Shown here in pieces: positions 10,012-17,910 of a stretch of DNA of 64,000 nucleotides (the stretch's first letter is position 1; each line of letters opens with the position of its first letter). The DNA is from Tenacibaculum dicentrarchi (GTDB lineage Bacteria; Bacteroidota; Bacteroidia; Flavobacteriales; Flavobacteriaceae), in assembly GCF_964036635.1 (NCBI RefSeq), contig NZ_OZ038524.1:539501-603500 (forward strand), written 5' to 3'. The notes beneath the pieces are model-generated. The model did no database searches. It saw nothing but the letters and a program-made list of their open reading frames with translations, and had not been told where the DNA came from. Both the position numbers and the translations under genes were made by a program.

Positions 10012-10629
10012 ATGAGTGTTAGTGTAAGAAAAATTTTAATACTGATAATTGTAATTATATTACAATCGTGTAGCAGTAAACAGAAAAGAAAACCTCTTGG
10101 GAATTCTACTTTTCAAAAAGAAATGAATTCGGAATTTAAAGATGCGTCAAAATCGCCTTTAACAAAAAGTGGGTTGCGAAAATTTAAAGGCTTAGATTTT
10201 TTCAAAATTGATACAACCTATAAAGTAACCGCAAAACTTATAAAAACACCCGACGCTCCAAATTTTCATTTTCCAACCACAAAAGGTACTGTGGTTGTCT
10301 ATAAAAAATATGGAAATATTTTATTTAAAATTGCGGATAAAAATTTTAAACTAGCTATCTATAAAGATACAAAACCAAGCAAAAAATATGAAAATAATTT
10401 GTTTTTGCCTTTTTTAGATAAAACAAATGGAAAAACTAGTTATCAAGGGGGGCGTTTTATTGATGTTTTAACCACGGATGAAACGAAAAACAATACTATT
10501 ATCATTGATTTTAACAAAGCTTATAACCCTTATTGTGCATATAGTAATCGGTATTCTTGCCCAATTACACCGAGAGATAATTATTTAGATATTCAAATAA
10601 AGGCAGGTGTAAAGGCGTATAAAAAGTAA
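10012..10629 (+). CDS. DUF1684 family lipoprotein
   Basis: A 205-residue predicted lipoprotein. Hydrophobic signal at residues 7-17 and a lipobox LQSC with Cys20 as the lipidated residue. The C-terminal part has the DUF1684 pattern: a RFIDV block (about 148-152), then IIDFNKAYNPYCAYS near 164-178 and YSCPITPRDNYLDIQIKAG near 181-199. The function of DUF1684 is not known; members are often envelope lipoproteins in Bacteroidetes. This copy is at the short end because the N-terminal part is reduced. Stands alone between divergent (9390-9620) and convergent (DoxX) neighbours. Confidence 0.82.
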   Translation: MSVSVRKILILIIVIILQSCSSKQKRKPLGNSTFQKEMNSEFKDASKSPLTKSGLRKFKGLDFFKIDTTYKVTAKLIKTPDAPNFHFPTTKGTVVVYKKYGNILFKIADKNFKLAIYKDTKPSKKYENNLFLPFLDKTNGKTSYQGGRFIDVLTTDETKNNTIIIDFNKAYNPYCAYSNRYSCPITPRDNYLDIQIKAGVKAYKK

Positions 10630-10681
10630 AAAATCACTCGAACTTAGCGTTTTTATGATTTTTACTTTTTGGCGATTTTTT

Positions 10682-11086
10682 TTAATTATTTTTGATAGCA
10701 ATACTACTCGAAATTTCTTTGTGTATTTTCCAAGCCCAAGCGATAAATAAAAATTGAAAAGGCAATCGAATTAACGCTGCCGTATGTGAACCGATGGCAG
10801 GAGTTGCAGAAAACACATCCCAAATATGAACGGGTAAAAATAAAAGCATCAAATAAAATACTCCTAAAGCGCCAAGTTTAGCGTATTTAGTATTCAAAAA
10901 TAATAATATCCCTAAACCGATTTCTAAAATTCCTGACAGATAAATAATCATGATCGGAAAGGGTAAAAATGTAGGAACAAAAGGTAAGTAAAAAGTGGGT
11001 TTAATAAAATGCTGTACTCCGCCAAATATCATAAATACGCCAAGTATTATTTTTAATACATTCCAAAATAGTTGTTTTTTTGTCAT
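10682..11086 (-). CDS. DoxX family membrane protein
   Basis: A 134-residue inner-membrane protein with four hydrophobic helices (about residues 8-28, 43-62, 68-88, 105-122 counted from the ATG at 11084-11086). An upstream in-frame ATG at 11108-11110 would add 8 residues; I prefer the inner start because MTKKQLFWNVLKIILG begins directly before helix 1, as in DoxX relatives. The pattern of small helices with GGVQHF and GILEIGLGILL fits the DoxX family, whose members are linked to redox or thiol stress but often lack a proven function. It is divergent from an AraC-type regulator 170 bp away, a likely controller. Confidence 0.78.
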   Translation of the reverse strand: MTKKQLFWNVLKIILGVFMIFGGVQHFIKPTFYLPFVPTFLPFPIMIIYLSGILEIGLGILLFLNTKYAKLGALGVFYLMLLFLPVHIWDVFSATPAIGSHTAALIRLPFQFLFIAWAWKIHKEISSSIAIKNN

Positions 11087-11258
11087 TATAAGATAGATTT
11101 TATAGCGCAAGGTACAAAAAAGAATGATTATTCATTTTTTTATTTATGTTTTTGGAATTTGCTTGATTTTTTTATAAATTTAAGTAAGAATATCGCTCTC
11201 AAATAGTTTATTTTTAAAAGCTGTTTTTAAATTGAAAAAAAATCAATAAAACGCATTA

Positions 11259-12137
11259 ATGAAAAATCATAAAAATTACGAAAATCTACAAGACACCCTT
11301 TCTTTTTTTAATATTGATTGTCATAACTCCTATTATATATCGACTGGGAAATCCATTTTTAAATTTCCTGAAAACCCATTTCGCATGGATTATTATGCCT
11401 TTTGTATTTGCACAGATGGCGAAATCGATTTAGAAATTAATGCCATTAATTATAAAATTAGCAAGGGGAGTATTTTTTGTTCTGCGCCTTCTACGATTGT
11501 CCATTTTTTAAATGCAAGTGCTAATTTTAAAATTCAAATTGTGTTTTTTGAAAAGAATTTTTTACTAACCAATATTTCCGATCCATTTATTATCGAAAAA
11601 ATGGCGCTGTTTCAGCAAAATTCTTATTCTGTTGTAAATACATCCAAAAAAAACACACAGATTTTATTAAGTATTATCAATAATTTAAAAGAAAAAGAAC
11701 AGCGTAACGGGAATTTTACCAAAGAGCTTATTCAAACCTTAATTTTTAATCTTTTACTAGAAATTGCCGAAATTATTCATTGCACTACATCAAATATAAT
11801 TGCAAATAAAGACATTAAAATAAATACCTATTTACGGTTTAATAAATTAGTGCAAGAGCATATTCTACAAGAAAAATCCGTTGGTTTTTATGCTAGTGAG
11901 CTCTGTGTTTCTAATAAATATTTAATCGAAATTACTAAAAAAATAGCAGGAAAAACACCGCATCAAATTATTGAAGAAGCTTTGCTAAAAGAGGCCTTAG
12001 TATTGTTAGGAAACCCTGTTTTAGCAATTTCTGAAATTGCCTATCAGCTTCAATTTAATTCGATTTCGGCTTTCGGGCGATTTTTTAAACGACAAACTGC
12101 TATTTCTGCTTCGGAATATCGAAAAACCAAAAAATAA
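11259..12137 (+). CDS. AraC family transcriptional regulator
   Basis: 292 residues. The N-terminal half is a cupin-like sensor domain (about 25-150). The C-terminal about 95 residues form the two helix-turn-helix AraC domain: first HTH around VGFYASELCVSNKYLIEITKK, linker with PHQIIEEALLKEALVLL, and second HTH around ISEIAYQLQFNSISAFGRFFKR, the family signature region. Divergent from the DoxX gene and 370 bp upstream of oleate hydratase on the same strand. The shared promoter region with DoxX makes that gene the first candidate target; control of oleate hydratase is possible but unproven. Confidence 0.9.
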   Translation: MKNHKNYENLQDTLSFFNIDCHNSYYISTGKSIFKFPENPFRMDYYAFCICTDGEIDLEINAINYKISKGSIFCSAPSTIVHFLNASANFKIQIVFFEKNFLLTNISDPFIIEKMALFQQNSYSVVNTSKKNTQILLSIINNLKEKEQRNGNFTKELIQTLIFNLLLEIAEIIHCTTSNIIANKDIKINTYLRFNKLVQEHILQEKSVGFYASELCVSNKYLIEITKKIAGKTPHQIIEEALLKEALVLLGNPVLAISEIAYQLQFNSISAFGRFFKRQTAISASEYRKTKK

Positions 12138-12506
12138 ACCCTTTCTATTTGCTCTAAAAACACTTTTACGTCTTCGGATTTTTTATTTTTTTACTATCTT
12201 TTTTTTGAAGCAATTTCCCGCTTTCCGCACTCGCTCTTTTTTGAAAAAAATCAAAAAAGGAGCTCAAACAAAGCGTCAATCGGGGCTAGGCATTGTGCTA
12301 TTTTATAAAATATTTTACTTCGATATAAAAATAGCGCCATAAACTAAAGAGAACAACTTACTTTTCATACCATACTAAAACACAGTACAAAAAATCGACT
12401 TATAATTTAAGGATACTTTTGCTGAATTTAGGGACACAAGTTAATTTAAGGATAGTGGTAACTTTGGATAACAAAGAATTAAACAGTCAATTAAAAACTA
12501 TCTGAA
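12138..12506. other. 370-bp intergenic region with interspersed element and upstream region of ohyA
   Basis: Contains the interspersed element copy A (12207-12290) and then about 200 bp upstream of oleate hydratase. Possible -7 elements TACTTTTG (12414-12421) and TAACTTTG (12459-12466, 40 nt before the start). A 13-bp direct repeat, TAATTTAAGGATA, occurs at 12403-12415 and 12442-12454. Confidence 0.6.
12207..12290 (-). repeat. interspersed intergenic element, copy A
   Basis: One of six related 84-92 nt elements in the window. In the common orientation (here minus strand) it runs from CCTAGCCCCGATTG through the invariant GTTTGAGCTC, a T6GA/TCA6 hairpin, GCGAGT and GCGGAAAGCGGGAAAT to GCTTC. 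It lies between the AraC gene and ohyA. Confidence 0.85.
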
Positions 12507-14447
12507 ATGAAAAAAAATATCTCGAAATTCGATAAAGTATTAAATGTTTCTCCTTTTTTAGGAAATGTAAATCACACTCCTGATGCGAGTAAAGATGTGG
12601 TTCATCATTCAAAAGATATTCCGATGCCTTTTGCCGATTTAACAGGAAATTATCAGCGAAATAAAGGGATTCCTTCAAAATCATTTAAAGACAGTAAAGT
12701 TTATATTGTAGGAAGTGGAATTGCAGGTTTATCGGCGGCCTATTATTTTATTAGAGACGGACATTTTTCGCCAGAAAATATTGTTTTTTTAGATAAACTA
12801 TCGGTAGAAGGTGGTTCGCTTGACGGTGCGGGAAATGCCGATGACGGTTATATTATTAGAGGAGGGCGAGAAATGGAAATGACCTATGAAAATTTATGGG
12901 ATATTTTTCAAGATATTCCAGCCGTTGAAATGCCTGAACCTTATAGCGTTTTAGACGAATATCGTTTGTTAAACGACAATGACCCAAATTATTCAAAATC
13001 TCGATTAATTCATAATAAAGGAGAAGTTCAAGATTTTAGCAAATTCGGTTTAGATAAAAAAGACCAATTAGCTATTGTAAAATTATTATTGAAAAACAAA
13101 GAAGATTTAAACGATTTATCGATTGAAGATTATTTTAGTGAGTCGTTTTTACAGAGTAATTTTTGGTTTTTATGGCGTACCATGTTTGCTTTTCAAAACT
13201 GGCATAGTTTATTAGAATGTAAATTATATATGCACCGATTTTTACATACTCTTGATGGAATGAAAGATTTATCTTGCTTGGTTTTTCCGAAATACAATCA
13301 GTATGATACCTTTGTAAAACCTTTAACCGAGCATTTAAAATCGAAAGGCGTAAGTATTGAGTTTGATACTTTAGTAAAAGATTTAGACATCAGAATTAAT
13401 ACCGAGGGCAAACTTGTACAAGGAATTATCACCGAACAAAACGGAAAAGAAGTTGTTATTCCTGTAACCAAAAACGATTACGTAATTGTAACCACAGGTT
13501 CTATGACTGAAGATACGTCGTACGGAACGAACACAAAACCAGCGATTGAAACTATTGATAACAGCCAAAGTGGTAAAAGCGACGGTTGGAAATTATGGCA
13601 AAATTTAGCTTCAAAATCACCTGATTTCGGAAACCCTGAAAAATTTTGCGAAAATATTGAAAAATCGGCTTGGCAATCGGCAACTTTAACCTGTCGCCCT
13701 TCCGATTTGACCGAAAAATTCAAAGAATATTGTGTAAACAACCCATATTCAGGAAAAACTGCTACGGGAGGAATTGTAACCATTACCGATTCCAATTGGT
13801 TGATGAGTTTTACCATCAATCGCCAACCACATTACCCAACCCAGCCCGATGATATTTTAGTGGTTTGGCTGTACGCTTTATATATTGATAAAGAAGGAAA
13901 TCATATTAAAAAACCGATGCCTCAATGTACAGGGAATGAAATTTTATCAGAATTATGTTTTCATTTAGGATTAGAAAATCAACTTGAAAACGTGATAGAA
14001 AACACGATTGTTCGTACTGCTTTTATGCCATATATTACATCGATGTTTTTACCTAGAGCCACTGGCGATAGACCTCAAATTGTGCCTAACGGATGTAAAA
14101 ATTTAGGGCTTGTAGGGCAATTTGTAGAAACAAATAATGATGTTGTTTTTACGGTAGAATCATCGGTAAGAACAGCAAGAACAGCGGTGTATAAATTGAT
14201 AAATTCAAACAAACAAGTGCCTGATATTGCTTCAACTCAATACGATATTCGTCAAATATTAAAAGCCACCAAAGCTTTAAATGATAACAAACCTTTTCCG
14301 GGAGAACGTATTTTAAAACGTGTATTAAAAGACACCTATTTTGAACATATTTTACCTGTTGATATTCAAGAAGAAGCAGAAGAACATCATGAATCTTTTA
14401 TTGCAGAACAATTTGAAAAATTACAAGATTGGGCAAAAAATCTTTAA
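12507..14447 (+). CDS. ohyA: oleate hydratase
   Basis: FAD-dependent hydration of oleic (and similar cis-9 unsaturated) acids to 10-hydroxy fatty acids; the family was formerly called myosin-cross-reactive antigen. 646 residues, the normal family length. A Rossmann FAD motif lies at 69-74 (GSGIAG) inside [30 protein letters not shown] (about 118-130) and the [11 protein letters not shown] region (about 228-238) are typical of the family active-site area. The gene stands alone, with an AraC gene upstream on the same strand, and is flanked by two inverted copies of the interspersed element (12207-12290 and 14888-14972). The ATG at 12507 gives the family N-terminus; no signal peptide. Probably fatty acid detoxification or modification. 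Confidence 0.95.
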   Translation: MKKNISKFDKVLNVSPFLGNVNHTPDASKDVVHHSKDIPMPFADLTGNYQRNKGIPSKSFKDSKVYIVGSGIAGLSAAYYFIRDGHFSPENIVFLDKLSVEGGSLDGAGNADDGYIIRGGREMEMTYENLWDIFQDIPAVEMPEPYSVLDEYRLLNDNDPNYSKSRLIHNKGEVQDFSKFGLDKKDQLAIVKLLLKNKEDLNDLSIEDYFSESFLQSNFWFLWRTMFAFQNWHSLLECKLYMHRFLHTLDGMKDLSCLVFPKYNQYDTFVKPLTEHLKSKGVSIEFDTLVKDLDIRINTEGKLVQGIITEQNGKEVVIPVTKNDYVIVTTGSMTEDTSYGTNTKPAIETIDNSQSGKSDGWKLWQNLASKSPDFGNPEKFCENIEKSAWQSATLTCRPSDLTEKFKEYCVNNPYSGKTATGGIVTITDSNWLMSFTINRQPHYPTQPDDILVVWLYALYIDKEGNHIKKPMPQCTGNEILSELCFHLGLENQLENVIENTIVRTAFMPYITSMFLPRATGDRPQIVPNGCKNLGLVGQFVETNNDVVFTVESSVRTARTAVYKLINSNKQVPDIASTQYDIRQILKATKALNDNKPFPGERILKRVLKDTYFEHILPVDIQEEAEEHHESFIAEQFEKLQDWAKNL

Positions 14448-14632
14448 TTAATTTTTAGCGCCTGTTTTAAGTTTCATCTTTTGATAATTCTTGTCAATTC
14501 GAGTGATTTTAAAGCGTGACGCTAGTATTGTATAACAAAATTGTTTGAATATTTTATGGTGTCGGCAGTCGACACAAGCAAGATGCTTGCGCTAGCGGTT
14601 TTTATAAATTGCTAGTAATTTACTAGAAAAAA

Positions 14633-14667
14633 TAGACCTCACAGGTTTTTAAAACCTGTGAGGTCTA
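14633..14667. repeat. 35-nt perfect palindrome
   Basis: Inverted repeat with 17-bp arms, each containing AGACCTCACAGGTTTT or its complement, around a single central T. GC content is above the surroundings. It could act as a terminator for ohyA, but the distance (185 bp past the stop) and the lack of a T tract suggest a REP-like repeat. Confidence 0.7.
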
Positions 14668-14887
14668 GAATTAAAATAGTATCGAGAATTTGAATTATTT
14701 TCTGTTGATACTAAAAAAGTTCTCGATACATTTTTTTGAAGGAAAAAAACACTCGAACTGACAGTTATTTTTGATGATTCTTGTCAATTCGAGTGATTTT
14801 AATGACTAAAAGGAATTAAAATAGTATCGAGAATTTGAACAGGTTTATTCAATTTTAGTTGAAAAATAAAGTTTGATGGACTAAATG

Positions 14888-14972
14888 CCTAGCCCCGATT
14901 GAAGCTTTGTTTGAGCTCTTTTTTTGATTTTTCTTCAAAAAAAAGCGAGTGCGGAAAGCGGGAAATTGCTTC
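14888..14972 (+). repeat. interspersed intergenic element, copy B
   Basis: Plus-strand copy: CCTAGCCCCGATTG, GTTTGAGCTC, T7GA/TCA7 hairpin, GCGAGTGCGGAAAGCGGGAA, ends TTGCTTC. Inverted relative to copy A, so the two copies bracket ohyA. Confidence 0.88.
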
Positions 14973-15010
14973 AAATAATTTTTATTTTTTTATAAGATTA
15001 CTTTTAAACT

Positions 15011-15048
15011 AAAAACCCATCACATTTTTGAAATTGCGATGGGTTTTT
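15011..15048. terminator. bidirectional terminator between ohyA region and enoyl-CoA hydratase gene
   Basis: Stem AAAAACCCATC / GATGGGTTTTT (11 bp) with A and T tracts on both sides, 22 bp past the stop of the minus-strand gene at 15071. Confidence 0.8.
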
Positions 15049-15070
15049 AAAAATTATTAAAACGTATTTT

Positions 15071-15775
15071 TTATTTTGATGGTGGATTTAAACCATTTTC
15101 TGCATCTTTTTTAATCGCTTTTTTTAAAGACCTTAAAGCTGTTTTTCTAACCTTTAATTTTGTTTGATGATGTGCTTTTAGGTTTAATTTAGCAAACATT
15201 TCTGCAATTTTAATAGCTGTTGGCAATACCTGAATTTCAGGAACTATTTTGTCTAAAAAACCTGCGGTAACAGCATCTTTGGGACTGTACATTTCAGCAT
15301 TATTTACACTGCGATTTACATAATTAGGCGTTAAGCGACCTTTGGCAATTTGAACCCCTGCATTGTGCATAGTCATGCCTATTAATACTTCGTTAAATCC
15401 TATTTTAAAATTTCCTTCAGCGCCTAATCGGTAATCGGCAGAAAGTAGTAAAAATGCGCCTTTTGCAATAGCATGACCTGTACAGGCGGTAATAATTGGC
15501 GTAGGAAACGATAGCATTCTATGTGATAATTTTGAGCCTTTTGTAACCAGTTTTAAAGCTGATTCGGGCGAGGTAGTCATGCTTTTTAAATCGTATCCTG
15601 CCGAAAAAATACCTGGTTGCCCTGTTAAAATAACTACTTTTTTTTGGGCTTCGGCTTTATCTAGCAATTGGTTTAATGAATCGATTACTTCGTGCGATAT
15701 GGCATTTACTTTACCATTATTAAGGGTAATAATTACGTAATTTTCTTCGGATGTATAGTCGATTAATGCGCTCAT
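15071..15775 (-). CDS. enoyl-CoA hydratase/isomerase family protein
   Basis: Crotonase-fold protein of 234 residues, slightly shorter than the common 255-270. The first oxyanion-hole segment is seen as GIFSAGYDLKSM (about 55-66) and the second as TGHAIAKGAFLLLSADYRLG (about 99-118). In place of the GGG or GGxxE pattern of true enoyl-CoA hydratases there is AIAKGA, so the usual catalytic Glu at that site is not evident. It may be a hydratase acting on a particular acyl-CoA, an isomerase, or another crotonase activity; the substrate cannot be told from the sequence. First in a minus-strand group but separated from crcB by 25 bp (crcB lies upstream). Confidence 0.82.
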   Translation of the reverse strand: MSALIDYTSEENYVIITLNNGKVNAISHEVIDSLNQLLDKAEAQKKVVILTGQPGIFSAGYDLKSMTTSPESALKLVTKGSKLSHRMLSFPTPIITACTGHAIAKGAFLLLSADYRLGAEGNFKIGFNEVLIGMTMHNAGVQIAKGRLTPNYVNRSVNNAEMYSPKDAVTAGFLDKIVPEIQVLPTAIKIAEMFAKLNLKAHHQTKLKVRKTALRSLKKAIKKDAENGLNPPSK

Positions 15776-15800
15776 AATAAAATATATTTTTTAGTGAAAA

Positions 15801-16172
15801 TTAAATGAATTTAGTTAAAAATATTCCTGCGAAAACGGCTAAAAAACCCAGGATAAAACTGGCAATGGTATAAAAGGCAAAGGTTGTAAAATCGCCTGCT
15901 TTTAAAAAGACATGATTTTCATAAGCAAAGCTCGAAAATGTGGTAAAACCACCACAAAAACCTGTGGCTAATAATAAGGTGTGATTTTGGGTTAATGCGT
16001 TATTTTTAGCGGCGAATCCTAAAATAAAACCAATCAGTAAACTTCCTAAAATATTTGCTGTAAAGGTGCCGTACGGAATTCCTGTTTGGGGGTTATTTAA
16101 AAATTTTCCGATTAAAAATCGTAAAACACTTCCAAGGCCACCGCCCATAAAAACGAGTAGTAATTGTTTCAT
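15801..16172 (-). CDS. crcB: fluoride efflux channel CrcB (Fluc)
   Basis: Small four-helix membrane protein (123 residues) that exports fluoride as a dual-topology dimer. Helices at about 3-22, 35-55, 64-82 and 98-120. Family motifs present: GGGLGSVLRF near 10-19, GTFTANILGS near 35-44, and the signature GFCGGFTTFSSF around 71-82 with the conserved Phe/Ser/Thr residues of the pore. No fluoride riboswitch is seen upstream; only 82 bp separate it from the preceding gene and they contain a hairpin terminator. Confidence 0.93.
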   Translation of the reverse strand: MKQLLLVFMGGGLGSVLRFLIGKFLNNPQTGIPYGTFTANILGSLLIGFILGFAAKNNALTQNHTLLLATGFCGGFTTFSSFAYENHVFLKAGDFTTFAFYTIASFILGFLAVFAGIFLTKFI

Positions 16173-16189
16173 AGTACTGCTAAAATAAG

Positions 16190-16216
16190 AAAACCTCGCT
16201 ATTTTAGCGAGGTTTT
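16190..16216 (-). terminator. terminator between the DoxX/MauE-like gene and crcB
   Basis: Perfect 10-bp stem AAAACCTCGC / GCGAGGTTTT with a 7-nt loop, ending 17 bp upstream of the crcB start on the minus strand. Confidence 0.7.
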
Positions 16217-16254
16217 ATATTATAAAAATAGTTTTAAAATATGGCGATAAAATA

Positions 16255-17232
16255 TTATTCTTTTAAAGTAACATCTTGAGCATCTGTCCAATTCCATTTC
16301 CCTGCGATAACACCTTTTTCAACGGTAACAATTCCTGGGTTGGCTCTGATGACTGTTTTTAAAGCAGTTTCATCACAAAAACCGAAGGTATATGGCAGGT
16401 TAAATTCTTTTTGAGTAGCAGCTAAATCTTCAATATACGACGCTGTTAATACATAAATTTCATAACCACTTGCCTTTGCTTTTGCAGCAGCTTTTGATAC
16501 GGCTGCAATTCCTTGTTTTTCAGTTTTATCAAAATTATACATTAAAACAAGCATTGCTTTGTCTTTTTTTAACATACTTTCTAATAAATCACCATCATCG
16601 GTTTCAATCATAAAATCATGAATTGGCGGCACATCATCGCTACCTTCTTGGTATTCCATTCCTTTGGCAATATCTTTTCCTATGGCATAGGCCCTGAAAT
16701 CAATAATAGGTAAATGATGCAATACATGATAGGTAATTCCTAATGAAAAGAACAGGGCTATAGCAGTAAATAAAGCGCTTACTTTGATTGAAATAAGCGG
16801 TTTTATATATTTTAAACCAATAATTAAAATGATAATAAAAACCATAAAAACCACGTTTTTATAGAAGGTTTCTTTGGGTGTTAATTTTAAGGCATCTCCA
16901 AAACAACCGCAATCGGTTACCTTGTTGTACACGTATGAATACCAGGTTAAAAATAAGAATACTAGGTTTAAACTAAAAATACTCCAAACGGTAAATTTAG
17001 GTTTGTAGCCCACCAATAACATAACACCTAAAACCAATTCAACAACAATTAATAAAATTGAAAAAGGTAGGGTGTAGGGAATTAAAAATTCTAAATTTAA
17101 GACGTCTTGGCTAAAATATTCTTGAAATTTATATTGAGAACCAATAGGGTCTACTAATTTTACGAATCCGGAATAGATGAATAAAAGCCCGATTAATATT
17201 CTTGAAACATGTGTTAAAAGTTTTAATATCAT
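16255..17232 (-). CDS. DoxX/MauE-like membrane protein with C-terminal thioredoxin-like region (BT_3928-like)
   Basis: 325 residues. Residues 1-165 hold about five hydrophobic helices with GFVKLVDPIGS (about 22-32) and TDCGCFGDALKLTPKETFYKN (about 106-126), the hallmark of the BT_3928-type DoxX/MauE proteins; the CGC pair may be redox-active. After a further helix near 150-170, the soluble C-terminal part (about 205-325) resembles a degenerate thioredoxin fold without a CxxC motif. It is 16 bp downstream of the DUF1599 gene, divergent from folP; that arrangement is common in Bacteroidetes. Function unproven, probably periplasmic redox. Confidence is higher for the family than for the activity. 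Confidence 0.8.
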   Translation of the reverse strand: MILKLLTHVSRILIGLLFIYSGFVKLVDPIGSQYKFQEYFSQDVLNLEFLIPYTLPFSILLIVVELVLGVMLLVGYKPKFTVWSIFSLNLVFLFLTWYSYVYNKVTDCGCFGDALKLTPKETFYKNVVFMVFIIILIIGLKYIKPLISIKVSALFTAIALFFSLGITYHVLHHLPIIDFRAYAIGKDIAKGMEYQEGSDDVPPIHDFMIETDDGDLLESMLKKDKAMLVLMYNFDKTEKQGIAAVSKAAAKAKASGYEIYVLTASYIEDLAATQKEFNLPYTFGFCDETALKTVIRANPGIVTVEKGVIAGKWNWTDAQDVTLKE

Positions 17233-17248
17233 TTTTTAAGGTTTAAGT

Positions 17249-17794
17249 TTAACTGTTTGACTCTGAATGATGAATCAATGCAAAAATAGCATAATTAATC
17301 ATGTCTTGGTAATTTGCGTCAATTCCTTCAGAAACTAAGGTTTTTCCTTTGTTGTCTTCAATTTGTTTTACACGAAGTAATTTTTGAAGAATCAAATCTG
17401 TTAATGATGAAATTCGCATTTCTCGCCAAGCTTCACCGTAATCATGGTTTTTATTTTCCATTAATTCTTTGGTGATTTTGATGTGTTTATCATATAAAAT
17501 AGTTGCCTGATTGGTGTTTAAATCGGGCTGCTGAACAACACCTAATTCTAATTGAATAAGTGCCATTATTGAATAATTAATAATACCTATAAATTCTGGT
17601 TTTTCACCTTCATCAATTTTTCGCTGGGTATTTTCTTGTAATTGACGAATACGCTGTGCTTTGATAAAAATTTGATCGGTTAATGAAGGAAGTCTTAAAA
17701 TTCGCCAAGCGCTTCCATAATCGCTCATCTTTTTGATAAACAAACTTCTACATTGATCTACTACTACGTCATATTGTTCAGAGGTGTGCTGCAT
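17249..17794 (-). CDS. DUF1599 domain protein with internal duplication
   Basis: 181-residue soluble protein made of two tandem copies of one module. The first has KKMSDYGSAWRILRLPSLTD (about 21-40) and the second NKNHDYGEAWREMRISSLTD (about 112-131), each followed by QxxxKxxRxxQ-type helices and by INYSIMALIQ or INYAIFALIH. The DYGxAWR element resembles nucleotide pyrophosphatase-like helical proteins, but I can assign no reaction. A minus-strand TACTTTTG (17819-17826) lies 24 nt upstream. Followed by the BT_3928-like gene, so the two probably form an operon. Confidence 0.85.
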   Translation of the reverse strand: MQHTSEQYDVVVDQCRSLFIKKMSDYGSAWRILRLPSLTDQIFIKAQRIRQLQENTQRKIDEGEKPEFIGIINYSIMALIQLELGVVQQPDLNTNQATILYDKHIKITKELMENKNHDYGEAWREMRISSLTDLILQKLLRVKQIEDNKGKTLVSEGIDANYQDMINYAIFALIHHSESNS

Positions 17795-17818
17795 CTTTTT
17801 TATTTAAAAGTAATACTT

Positions 17819-17861
17819 CAAAAGTAATAAATATTACAAGCTTTTCTTATTTTTACTTTTG
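17819..17861. promoter_or_regulatory. divergent promoter pair for DUF1599 operon and folP-cdaA
   Basis: Two identical -7 elements point outwards: TACTTTTG on the minus strand at 17819-17826 (24 nt before the DUF1599 ATG) and TACTTTTG on the plus strand at 17854-17861 (49 nt before the folP ATG). They are 27 bp apart. Clear -33 elements are not seen. Confidence 0.5.
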
Positions 17862-17910
17862 AAAATTTTAACTTTAAAAGTTGGATTTTTATAACGAAGA
17901 TTTAGAATTA

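Larger units (their letters stand above)
14448..15010. other. repeat-rich intergenic region downstream of ohyA
   Basis: About 560 bp with no ORF. It holds two copies of TTGTCAATTCGAGTGATTTT (14491-14510 and 14781-14800), a GTCGGCAGTCGACAC motif followed by CAAGCAAGATGCTTGCGC near 14562-14592, a long perfect palindrome (14633-14667), repeated ATTAAAATAGTATCGAGAAT segments (near 14672 and 14816), and interspersed element copy B. It appears to be an accumulation site for small non-coding repeats. Confidence 0.7.

Noticed and set aside
12037..12342. Plus-strand 101-codon frame overlapping the end of the AraC gene
   Set aside because: Runs out of frame from the AraC gene into the interspersed element; low-complexity Phe/Leu translation, no support.
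14633..14667. Palindrome as the ohyA terminator
   Set aside because: It is 185 bp past the stop and has no T tract; a REP-like repeat fits better.
15071..15775. Assigning a specific crotonase (for example PaaF or FadB)
   Set aside because: The second oxyanion region lacks the usual catalytic Glu pattern and no pathway genes are adjacent.
16173..16254. Fluoride riboswitch before crcB
   Set aside because: Only 82 bp are available and they hold a plain terminator; no pseudoknot-like fluoride motif is seen.
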